From: Dillenia suffruticosa
Lineage: Eukaryota > Streptophyta > Magnoliopsida > Dilleniales > Dilleniaceae
NCBI GenBank assembly: GCA_033439265.1
Contig: JAVTVX010000019.1
Location: forward strand, 4,657,501 to 4,721,500
Length of the DNA stretch: 64,000 nucleotides
Direction of reading: 5' to 3'
A program made the translations under genes and the position numbers. Below, one piece after another: positions 46,961 through 57,695 of the stretch. Within the stretch, counting starts at the first letter, position 1; each line of letters begins with the position of its first letter. The notes beneath the pieces were generated by a model that searched no databases, was not told where the DNA came from, and saw only the letters and a program-made list of their open reading frames with translations.

Positions 46961-47168
46961 AAGTTCATTTACCAATTATCAAGGAGCCAAAGTCCCACTG
47001 AAATTGTGCCTAGATTTACATAGCATTATGTTTCTTTTAAACCTATTGTCAAGCGATTGTCAGGAAGCTAATTGGCCATTATATTACAGCAATAACAAGT
47101 TAGAGTATCTACGCTTCTTACTCATAACAGCATTGAATTAATAATATGGGAAAGGTTTTATAATACCC
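46961..47168. repeat. 208-bp direct repeat, left copy
   Basis: From aagttcatttaccaattatc to ttttataataccc this matches 52582-52789 with few differences. It lies directly before the Athila-like 5' LTR. Confidence 0.92.
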
Positions 47169-47170
47169 TT

Positions 47171-48533
47171 TGATAATGCACAAATTGTCATTTTTATTAT
47201 TGATATTATGGTTTGATTTTGAATTGGTTAGTGTCATAATAATTGTTTTTATGGCCTTTTTATTTTTAGGGATAAAAAATGGAGATTGAATCAAAATGGG
47301 TTTAAAGAGACATTTTTAGAACTAAATGGTTCAAAATATCAATTGGACCTACAAAGGAAAGGAAGAAGTATAAAAAAGTGGAAAATTTTATTTTAGAAAT
47401 TTTTACTTTAAATAAAAATTGTTGTTAGGAGTAAAATTTCTAAATTTTTCTATTTTGGTGGATCTTTTTCCTATTATTTTGGAAGAATCTTGGAGACCTA
47501 GAGTATTAAAAGAAGGACTCTCTTCATTAACCCTAGAAGGCACTATTCACATTACTGTTCACGGCACTATTCATATATATATATTCATAAGTGTTGTGGC
47601 GGCTACATTCATCTCTTTTTAGGTTTTAGATTTTAGGTTTTATTTTTTTTTTCTTTCTTTTTCTTTGAAGAACACTTTTTTTGTTTATTCTCAAGAACAT
47701 GATCACCATAAGGGGCTAGTTTGATTCTGATTCAAGGGAAACTTTAATCGATTGTTCTTCGTTGTGAAGTTATATTCTTAATTTAATTTCTTGCCATTTT
47801 ATTCAAGTATTCGTTGATTCTTGATTTATTTTTAGGGAAACATAATATTGGTTAATCTGACAATTTAATTCAATATTAGTTTTCCTATTACTATCCAGGA
47901 TTTCAGTGATCCGTAATTGTCATGAATGAATGATACAAGTAGCAAATAGGTTATTTATGTTTATGAGTCGTTGCCGATATTCATTTTAATCTAAGGAATC
48001 GATAGAACAAAATCGAATAATTGTACGGCTATCTTGATTATTTGTATTTTGATTTAACTGTTTTCACAGAACTTAATGCTGTCATTATTTGATATGGAAC
48101 GCTATCGTGTCCGGTCGATTAATGATAAGTTTTGATTGGATGCTGGGTTTGGTCAATTATTTTAGGAAAACGCAAGATTTATTATGGCTATCCTAATAGA
48201 TCTAAGGTTAAATGTTTGAATTGTAAGAATAATATTTTCAACCAATGATCAATAAGACAATCAAATATATGAACCCTTGGATCAGAGTTTGGTAAATTGA
48301 ATTTCTTCCTTAAATTTTAGTATTTTGTATTGTTGATTTGTTTCTTATTTTTAGGTTATTAATTTTTATTCGACAAATTTTATTTTAGCAATTTGTTTGA
48401 AAACCCCAACTTAAATTTTTTTACATTAACTAAGAGATTGAATTAATTAGTTCTCTTGGAATTCGATCTGGTAACCACTATTGCTACAGTTTGTTGCATT
48501 GGAGAAATCAGTATTAATTTGAGGGTTTCAACA
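47171..48533 (+). repeat. 5' LTR of the Athila/Tat-like element
   Basis: It starts TGATAATGCAC and ends GGTTTCAACA, 1363 bp. It contains the repeated cactattcac/ggcactattcat block and a TATATATATA near 47575. Confidence 0.9.
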
Positions 48534-49256
48534 ACCCGACCAAATTTTGGTGCCGTTGTCGGGGAACTATTTTAATTTCTTAGTTTGTAGTTTTCACTTG
48601 TTTATTGATTTTTGGAGAGGAAAAGATGGAAAATCGTAAAAGAACTCTGAATGAGTTAGCTGCATCAATTTTGAACCAACATCCCTTGTGCATCGAGAAC
48701 CCAGCTCATGAGGTAAGTCACTCGAATCTTGAAAATCAAATTTCTGAATTGACTGCTTTGGTTCGTCAGATAGCTGTAGGACAAATACATGCAACCAAAG
48801 TTTGCGACATATGCTCGATACAGATGTGGATGAGGGTACTCTCTCCGTCGAGTTCGATGGCGAGATTGTGAAATTTATTATTTTTGATTCTATGAAGTAC
48901 CCAAATAAGTGTCAATCACTTTGTTCTGCTGATATATTTTATTTAATTATGCAGGAAATTTGTGAAAAAAAATATGATATTGATTTTGAATTGAATACAC
49001 AATTAGATATGGAAGGAAAGTCATATGAGTCTCACAAAGTAAAGTTGAAGCCTCCTTGAAGAGAAACAAGTGAAAACCGTCGAGTATAACGACGTTAAAT
49101 AATTGTGCTTGTTGGGAGGCAACCCAAATTTTATTTAAGAGTTTGATTTGATTTTTAGTAATTTAATTTTTTCAATTTTAAGTGTTATTTATCTCTTCTT
49201 TTAATTTTTGCAGGTGTCCAATTCAATCACCCAAGTTATGGTTCAACACAGAATTT

Positions 49257-49432
49257 TCACAGGCAGAAGCAGTCTTGGTATTAGGGCGTGATCACGCGGT
49301 TTCAAAAGTCAAATAAAATTTTTGGGCAGAAGCACTCTCACTCTTAAGAGATGATCATGCGGTATTCTGAAGGTATAATCCGAATTTGGGCAGATGCACT
49401 CTCACTCTTAAGAGATGATCACGCGGTTTTGG
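49257..49432 (+). repeat. three diverged tandem repeats with TGATCACGCGG
   Basis: Units near 49260, 49321 and 49388 each read gggcagaagcact-like DNA followed by gtgatcacgcggt or gatgatcatgcggt, spaced 61-67 bp. They lie in the 3' non-coding part of the Athila/Tat-like element. TGATCA is palindromic. Function unknown. Confidence 0.8.
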
Positions 49433-51071
49433 GTTAAAAAAAAAATGTGCTAGTTGCGAATGCCCAAATCGAAGGATTCATAGAGGAGACCTCGCATTCT
49501 CCATAGCGCCCGCCATCACCTTAGGGGAGTTCTCTCGTTCTTTATCTTTCTTTTCATTGTCCTCTTTCATTGCCTAGCTTCTTTCATTTCTGAGATTAGT
49601 TTTCAATTGTGCTAGTTGTGAATTTCTTTAACATTGTGTCTAAAATTCTCATGTTTTGCATACATCGAGGACAATGTAGTATTAGGTGTGGGGAGGATTT
49701 TCATGTCAATGTCATTTCTTCTATTTTTCTTTTAAACTTCGTATTCTCTGGATTTTGTCGGATAATGATTTTGAGTTGGTATACATTGTTGATTTCAGTT
49801 TGAAATGCATGAAAGAGACAAGTGTGATTAGTTATTTTTTTTGGATAAATTGTTTTAAAGTGTCCCATTGATCTTGATGATTGAATCAAATGAAAATGTG
49901 ATAGATTTGATACAAATTAAACACATTTTGTGAGCTTTTGAGCCTGAAAAGTATTCATCATCTTACTCTAAATTTTTTACGAGTGTTTATCAATCATAGT
50001 ATGTTTATTCTAGAACTTGTTTTGCTATACTTTTTGAGACCACATCAATGAATTCATGCATTGATATGATAGGGATAATTAGGTTTACACATTTTATCTA
50101 TCTTAAAAGACCTTCCCATGCATTTTCATCCCCTAGGGAACCCATTTGAGCTTATATCCCTTTTCTTTGCTTTAACCTTATTAATTAACACATATTATTC
50201 TTTTACGCTTAACCTTCTTTTTGGTCTTTATATTAAAGAAGCATGTGATTTGAACATATATTAAGTGGTTATTTGCAAAGGAAATTGGATACTTCTATTG
50301 TGAAATTTATTTTGGAAAGTCGATTATACACTTGGGGTGGATTGTATATGCGCGGCATTTTCATTGATTCTCATTTAGTTTCCTTATTCAACATAAACAA
50401 AAAAAGGGGAGAAAAAGAAAAAAAAAGAAAAAAAAAAGAAAAAATTCCCAAAAGTTGAATTGGGGAATTTGAAGAGAAAATGTAAAAAGTTTGATTGAGA
50501 AATGATAATGATCTTGATTGGAGTATCTTTCTTTTGACTTGATTATATTTCATGATATGGGATATAGGGGATATGTTCTTGACATGCTTTTTTGATATAT
50601 TTATTACGCGATACATTTATCATTTTACCCTACCTTTACCCAAACCACGTTACAACCCTTATAAAAATCCTCGGATTTTTGTTTTAAATTCATATAAGTG
50701 GTGGTAGAGATTTGATAAATAAGCAACCTTATGGTAATAACATACATTGATTTGATTTGAGAATTATTGATAAATTCCCTTAAACACTTTGAGTATATAG
50801 AGTAAAATTCTTGTGAGGGTATTGAATCTTGATATATTGAATTTGATGAGATTATCGAGTTTGATGGGATGCTTATATTTTTTTTAAAAGTTATAAAACT
50901 ATGATCACTTGCTCTCCGGATTGTTATTTTTGTTTGAATTTTTCGATGTGTGCTGCTTTAAAATTATTTGAAGATGAATTGAAGGAAGGGAATGAGTGAA
51001 GAAGAGAATACTTGTATGACATTAATCTAGTGAATGCTTGAGTACAAGCATTGATTTGTTGTGGGGGAATT

Positions 51072-52080
51072 TGATAATGCACAAATTGTCATTTTTATTG
51101 TTGATATTATGATTTAATTTTGGATTGGTTAGTGTCCTAATAATTGTTTTTATGACATTTTTATTTTTAGGGATCAAAAATGGAAATTGAATCAAAATGG
51201 ACTTAAAGAGACATTTTTTGAACTAAATGGTTCAAAATATTAATTAGGCCTACAAAGAAAAGGAAGAAATATCAAAAAGTGGAAGATTTTATTTTATGAA
51301 TTTTTACTTTAAGTAAAAATTGTTATTAAGAGTAAAATTTCTAAATTTTCCTATTTTGGTGGATCTTTTTCCTATTATTTTGGAAGAATCTTGGAGACCT
51401 AGAGTATTAAAAGAAGGACTCTCCTAATTAACCCTCGAAAGCACTATTTACGTTACTGTTCACGGCACTATTCATATATATATATTCACAAGTGCAGTCG
51501 CGGCTACATTCATCTCTCTTTAGGTTTTAGGTTTTATTTTTTTTTTCTTTCTTTTTCTTTGAAGAACACTTTTTTTGTTTATTCTCAAGAACATGGTTAC
51601 CATAAGTGATTAGTTTTATTCTGATTTAAGGGAAACTTTAATCGATTGTTCTTCATTGTGAGGTTATATTCTTAATTTAATTTCTTACCCTTTTATTCAA
51701 GTATTCGTTGATTCTTGATTTATTTTTAGGGAAACCTAATATTGGTTAATCTGACAATTTAATTCAATATTAGTTTTTCTATTGCTATCCAGGATTTCAG
51801 TGATCCATAATTGTCATGAATGAATGGTACAAGTAGCAAATAGGTAATTTATGTTTATGGGTTGTTGCCGATATTCATTTTAATTTAAGGAATCGATAGA
51901 ACAAAATCGAATAATTGTACGACTATCTTGGTTATTTGTATTTTGATTTAACTGTTTTCACAAAACTTAATGTTATCATTATTTGATATGGAACGCTATC
52001 GTGCCTAATCGATTAATGATAAATTTTGATTGGATGCTGTATCTGGTCAATTATTTTAGGAAAACGCAAGATTTATTATA
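51072..52080 (+). repeat. 3' LTR of the Athila/Tat-like element
   Basis: It starts TGATAATGCAC after the purine tract tgtgggggaat and follows the 5' LTR for about 1 kb. It then runs into the inverted arm described next. Confidence 0.88.
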
Positions 52081-52525
52081 GCATTCCATATCAAATAATG
52101 ACAGCATTAAGTAATGTGAAAACAGTTAAATCAAAATACAAATAACCAGGATAACCGTACAATTATTCGATTTTGTTCCATCAATTCCTTAGGTTAAAAT
52201 GAATATCGGCAACGACCCATAAACATAAATAATCTATTTGCTATTTGTACCATTCATTCATGACAATTACGGATCACTGAATTCCTGGATAGCAATAGGA
52301 AAACTAATATCGAATTAAATTGTCAGATTAACCAATATTAGGTTTTCCTAAAAATAAATCAAGAATTAACAAATACTTGAATAAAAGACAAGAAATTAAA
52401 TTAAGAACATAACCTCACAATGAAGAACAATCGATTAAAATTCCCCTTGAATCAGAATAAAAGAACTATCCACTCATGGTGACCATATTTTTTAGAATAA
52501 ACAAAATAAAGAATAAAAGAAAAAA
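52079..52525 (-). repeat. inverted copy of part of the Athila/Tat-like LTR
   Basis: The plus strand from atagcattccatatc to about attttttagaataaac is the reverse complement of the LTR segment that reads tttattctcaagaacatg ... gatatggaacgctat. It can pair with about 51550-52000, so the locus forms a long imperfect palindrome with arms of some 450 bp and a spacer below 100 bp. Confidence 0.88.
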
Positions 52526-52534
52526 CAATATTTT

Positions 52535-52600
52535 TCGAAGAACATTTACCTATTATATTAAGTTCATTTACCTATTAAATTAAGTTCATTTACCTATTAT
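52535..52600. repeat. 22-bp tandem repeat, three copies
   Basis: aacatttacctattatatt, aagttcatttacctattaaatt and aagttcatttacctattat follow one another. They bridge the inverted LTR arm and the second copy of the 208-bp repeat. Confidence 0.8.
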
Positions 52601-52789
52601 CAAGGAACCAAAGTCCCACTGAAATTGTGCATAGATTTTCATAGCATTATGTTTCTTTTAAACCTATTGTCAAGCAATTGTCAGGAAGCTAATTGGCCAT
52701 TATATTACAGCAATAACAAGTTAGAGTATCTACACTTCTTACTCATAACAGTATTGAATTAATAATATGGGAAATGTTTTATAATGCCC
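52582..52789. repeat. 208-bp direct repeat, right copy
   Basis: This is a copy of 46961-47168. After it the Sirevirus interior continues (tcatgcattcttattc). Confidence 0.92.
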
Positions 52790-53979
52790 TCATGCATTCT
52801 TATTCAGGTTACTCAAGCTAGTAAACTAAACTTATTGTTTCCACCTATCGTTATATAATGTCTGTCTATATACTCTCCCTTTCAACCATTATTCATTACC
52901 ATGCAGATACATTTAACCATTAGACATGTTTCTTAAACTTGACATGGACATTTGTCTCCGTAGAACATGCCATTACTATATGCCTTAGATTTAACAGTTT
53001 TTGTCCCCTCTCTATGCGAATTAAACATTTATACATTCATTCAATGCAGAAAATTAATTATTTAGACATTCAAATAAATCATTCAATGATATCAATTGTG
53101 TCAGTGCACGCTATGCATAGCGTGAAAGCAATTAAGAAAACACATAATCATTTAACAAAATAAGCATACTACAGATGTAGAGTTTTTGTGTATTCCTAAT
53201 CAGTAATGCATTTATAGTCAATGCATTGCATTTTATCCCACAAAAACAAACACTCATGTTTTGCTTATGATATTTCATAGATATTTTCCTCAACTATTAT
53301 TCTTCTCCCCCCTTTGTTTTACTCATGCACCTAAACTTTCACCATTTCAGAATGCACATGTAAGCATATAAATGAAATATATTCATTCAAAAATTTAACC
53401 TCCCCCTTAATTCATACATTTTTCTTTATTTTATTTGATTGTTCTTGCATTTGAGAGTTTTGTCCATCTACTCTGCATTCTCTCCAAACTACCCCAAATC
53501 ATTTGTAAAGTAATATGTTAAGATTGAAAAAGTTATCTATCACTCCAATTTCTGTTTCAACCTTTTTCTTCCATTTGAGCTCTTTCTCAAAATTGCATTT
53601 CTACATGTCATGTTTTGCTTTAATCACAGAGGAAGCTCTAACGTCATTTTTCATTTTAACTCCATCGCTACCTCTTTTTTTATATTAAATCAATTAGTAG
53701 AGAGAAATTCTGAGATCAAGGAATATAAATGTATTCAAGATTAAGACTTTGAAACATGGATTATTAAATGGAGATTTAAATGGTGCAACTTAGGTTCTTT
53801 TCTCTTATTATTATTTTGACAACCAGAAATCTTCTTAGATAATGGTTGAACAATTTCCTCCTCTAGAATCACCAAAAATTAAAGAATTGTTTTGTTTATT
53901 CCTAGAGAGTTGGTATTTATATCTCCAAACTAGGATTCTTGGACACTATATTTTTGCATTTGCTAAGTGCTCCTTTTTC
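52790..53979 (-). other. Sirevirus interior, no protein recognised
   Basis: AT-rich DNA with words such as cattcattcaatgc. ORFs at 52939-53163 and 53842-54150 on the plus strand look like shadows. Confidence 0.5.
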
Positions 53980-54600
53980 ATGGGTTTTGCAGAAGACTCA
54001 GAGATAGTAGAGATGAGAACAGGAGATGGAATAGTAAATGAGGTAGGAGGGAAGATGAAAGAGACATTAGGTAATTGCATACGACGCACCTCATTGTCAT
54101 CACTCGAGTTGTCAATCACTTTAGGTCTCTTATGTCCAATTTTAGCCTAACCCTTGGAAAGTTCATCCAATTGTTGACTTATTCTTGTCAATTCCTTTAA
54201 GATTTTAGTATTCTATTTCTCAATACCCTCAAATCTCTCTTGAAAAACCATATTGTGAGCTATAAGTATAATCTCTACTTCTTCTAACATAGGTATGATT
54301 AGTTCTTCTTTAGAGGAGTGAGAAATATGTTTTATTGTCTTAAGTAATTTCTCAATGTTCTTAGTGATAAGAGTGGTTTTCTATTGTTCACTAAACTCTC
54401 ATTTTTCTTCTTTATTCACTTTTCTTACCCATTTCCCATTTTTCTGCATTCCGCCACCCTTGATTAATGAAGAAGCACTAGTTGCATTCTTCATTTGTTG
54501 TATTTGTTCGAATCAAAGGAGATCTGAATTTGAGATTATCGAGGGTGAGAGATTCAGATTTCAATTTGATGATTAAACAAGTTATTTCGATTGATTTGAG
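53980..54600 (-). pseudogene. env-like segment 2
   Basis: On the minus strand the words GKWVRK and the acidic KRPKVIDNSSDDNEVRRM correspond to the end of segment 1 (GEWVRKEGG) and to the acidic tail usual in this family. The two segments lie on opposite sides of the Athila-like insert. It is broken. The assignment is tentative. Confidence 0.4.
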
Positions 54601-56177
54601 GAAAAGAGAAAAAATGAATTACTCTTGTTGTTTTAAATTTAGGAGGTAATGTGAAGAGTTGATCCAAAATTTAAACATATATTCAATTTCAGGTCGGTTC
54701 AGGGTGCATTCCTTCAACCTAGTATGTCAACCTTTCCTTCCTCTCAACCTATCTGGCTCTATTTTGAAGCTATTTCCTCATATTAGTTTTCCAGATCTCA
54801 ATTAACTCAAGATGATCATCTTCATTTTCTCTTTTCTCTTATTCAATTTTTGATATTTTAAATTATTATTTTATTTTTATTTTTCTTTTCCCGAAATGTC
54901 TTCTAGCTTTTGACTTACAGGATCATCATCAAAACATTTATGCTTTAAGGTAGAAGGATTAGATTCATTAATTTTGATACAAATTGATTTCTTTACTATT
55001 CATGTCCTCTTATTGTAAATTTTGAATGTTTTATTAGAAGTTTAATAATTTCATTACTCTTACATAAGGTTTTCCTAGGTAGCCCTTTTTATTTTCTAGC
55101 ACTTATACCTAGAGAGTAACCAAAATCTAGTTTTCTTCCTATATAAAGCTTGAAGGTGATTTCATCTAAAATTATCTTAATTAAAAGCTCTATTAAATAT
55201 GAATTCGGCTGCAACCTAGAAATAATCAATTAAGTATTCTTTCAAGATATAATCCTATCAATCATAACTAATGTTCTATGTAGTATACCACCATCTCTCT
55301 CTTTTTGAACATTTATAAGTGTTTGCAGCCATAGTAAACAATTTAGAAAAACATGATTGGTTCAGTAGTTGAGGAATGTGGTGACTCATGAATAATTATA
55401 AAAAGAAAACATGCTAAGAGGGATTCTAATGGTCTAGAGTCTTTATTTTCTTGTGTTTTAGCTAGAGTGTCTATTAAACCTTCAATTTTATAAAATTGAT
55501 CTTCCGTTTAATAGCTTCTGGCTTCGTTATAGGGCATAAATCTCATCAAAATCTATTATTTTCTCATGACTACACCTTTGAGTTTCTTATTACCACCTAT
55601 GGTTCTCCATCATCTAGTTTGTTCTTATATTTAGTTCCTATAATTTAGAGTTCTTCTTTCAGACCTAAGAATTAAATGTCGTTTTCTATTTTTCTCTATT
55701 TATATTCTTTCTTAGAGTTGAGAATTTAGATTGTTTGGAATCATTATTGATGCCTTATCTGGTTTTGACAGATTTTACTTCATTATTTTCTTTGATGATT
55801 GTCAGACAAGCAATTGAATCAAACATCATTATATATGCTTTATCACACTATTTTTTGACACCGAGTAGAATATGTCTTGAACTTTTCATATGTAAAATAT
55901 ACTTAATTTAAGTTGAAGAGTTACCTTTGTTTCCTATGCCAAGGACTCTATCTTAAGTTGTCTCCAAAGGTATCATTGCCTCCTTTCTCCTTTTGCAAGT
56001 TGATGCATTCTATGGAGACTCCTTTTATATGACTTGAGCATCCAATGTGGAGGGATCAAGTGTCTCCAGAACTTTGATATTTTAACATGTCTGCTCTTTC
56101 AATAGTCCCCTTACCTTTTGAATTCGAACATTCTTGATTCCATTTAGCATCACACTTCTAATGTTCCTCTTCTGGAA
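54601..56177 (-). other. Sirevirus interior, no protein recognised
   Basis: Pol would be expected downstream of gag in this direction. I could not recognise integrase, reverse transcriptase or RNase H motifs on either strand. Confidence 0.5.
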
Positions 56178-57634
56178 CTAATATGCACTACATACATATA
56201 CTTTGCCTTTTGGGACCCAAATTTGTTTGGATCCAGCTGGGTTAGTTGAAATAATAGTTTTAGTTACCTTTGGTACCCACTGTATTATAGTTTTCTTATA
56301 TGTTTCATTTTTAAACCAACATGCATGTGATTTATGACCATTCCTGTGGCAGTATGTGCATTTTTGAAATTTTAATGGTTTTTTATCCTTATTTACACTG
56401 GTTTGCTTCTTGAGTTTGCAATGCTTTGCTTTATGACATAATTTCATACAAGAATAACATCTAGTTTTAGGTCTACTAATCTCTAAGCTACGTACAAAGA
56501 AGCTGTATAGCTTCTTTTGAGTTTTTGTAGGATCATATCCTAGGCCAGTTTTATCATATACTACCTTTTGAACTCCAAGTATCAAGTTTAATTTTTCTTG
56601 CCCCTGAATGAACTTGTGTAATAGAGAGATAAGTTTTTTGTTTTTTTGTTTTTCATGTTCTAATTTTACATCCAACTTATCTTTCTGATAATTATCTTCT
56701 AAGTAGACATTTCTGTCTTTCATCTTTTAAACTTCAGTTTGCAGTTCGTTTACCTTTTCAATTTCATATTCAATTTTAGCATATAAACTGTTCTTTTCTT
56801 CTTTTAATTTCTTGATCTCAATTTGAACATACAAATTCTTTTCTTCTTCAAGAATTTTATTTTCTTTTTTTAACTTCTCATTTTCTGATTGTAATTTGTT
56901 TCTTTCTTCTTCGATTTGAGCCATTAGCTTATTTAATATAGATTTTTTATGACTCATTTTCCTAAGTTCCTCAAGAGATTTTATTAAAGATTTATGCAAT
57001 TCATTTGAAGAGAATTCATCTTCATAATAAGAATCAGAAAAGTAATCAGATGAGTAAAGAGAACTTATCTTATTTTGTTCTTCTTCTGCCATGAAGCATA
57101 TATTAGCCTGGTCTTGCTCATTTTCTTGATTGCTAGAACTACTATCCTCATCACTCCAGATTATTAGAGATTTCTTCATTCCTATCTTTCCAGCCTTCTT
57201 AAATGGTGGACAATTAACTTTTAAATGAGTAGACTTCTTGCTTTCATAGCATTTGATTTCATCTTTCGTTTGATTTGTCCCTTCATATAGGGCCTCTAAT
57301 ATCTCCCAAATTTCTTTGGCAGTTATGCATGAAGAGATTCTATCAAATTTGTTTAAGCTTAGGCTAAGATGAAGCAAGTTGACCGCCTTACAATTTGCTC
57401 GATAAGATCTTCTTTCCTCAATAGACATGCTTTCTATTTTGACTGGGACTTTTACTCCATCAATTCTTCATTAGGGAATTTGGCTCCTTCTTCAACTTCC
57501 CAGGCATTTATGTCCTCAGCTACAATGAAGATTTTCATTCTGTGCTTCTAGTAGCTATAATTTTTACCATCAAAGAATAGAGCTCTGTCGACTAAACCAA
57601 CTTTGAGTGGGATGCTATCTATATTCAGTGCCAT
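56178..57634 (-). pseudogene. Sirevirus gag, with two zinc knuckles
   Basis: On the minus strand it starts MALNIDSIPLKVGLVDRALF with an FFDGKNYSY block, the start typical of copia gag proteins. The middle has CITAKEIWEILEALYEGTNQ, then an acidic WSDEDSSSSNQE stretch and a long coiled coil (KLQSENEKLKKENKILEEEK). The C-terminal part holds two CCHC knuckles, CYSCMKLCHKAKHC and CTYCHRNGHKSHAC. Coiled coil plus paired knuckles is a Sirevirus hallmark. The gene has only a few breaks, far fewer than the rest of the element. Confidence 0.9.
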
Positions 57635-57695
57635 TTTGGATCTTTGCTCTTGAGGTCGCTAAACCACTTACCAAGAGACTCGTTTTGATACCAAT

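Larger units (their letters stand above)
47171..52080 (+). mobile_element. Athila/Tat-like Ty3/gypsy element inside the Sirevirus
   Basis: The 5' LTR (47171-48533) is followed by ttttggtgccgttgtcgggg (from 48545), the tRNA-Asp-type primer site of Athila/Tat elements. A short coding part follows. It has a gag start (MENRKRTLNELAASILNQHP near 48626), a VCDICS zinc-finger block and a protease-like block (GTLSVEFDGEIVKFIIF). Then come gacgttaaataattgtgctt with gggaggcaaccca (about 49091-49128) and gaggacaatg with aggtgtgggg, landmarks usual near the 3' side of this group. The interior is only about 2.5 kb, so this is a broken or non-autonomous copy. The 3' LTR starts at 51072. About 30 differences in 395 LTR bases (8%) make it younger than its Sirevirus host. 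Confidence 0.88.

Noticed and set aside
46961-52789. the 208-bp repeats as LTRs or as a target duplication of one element
   Set aside because: They lack TG...CA ends and primer sites, lie outside the real LTRs, and are far longer than any integrase target duplication.
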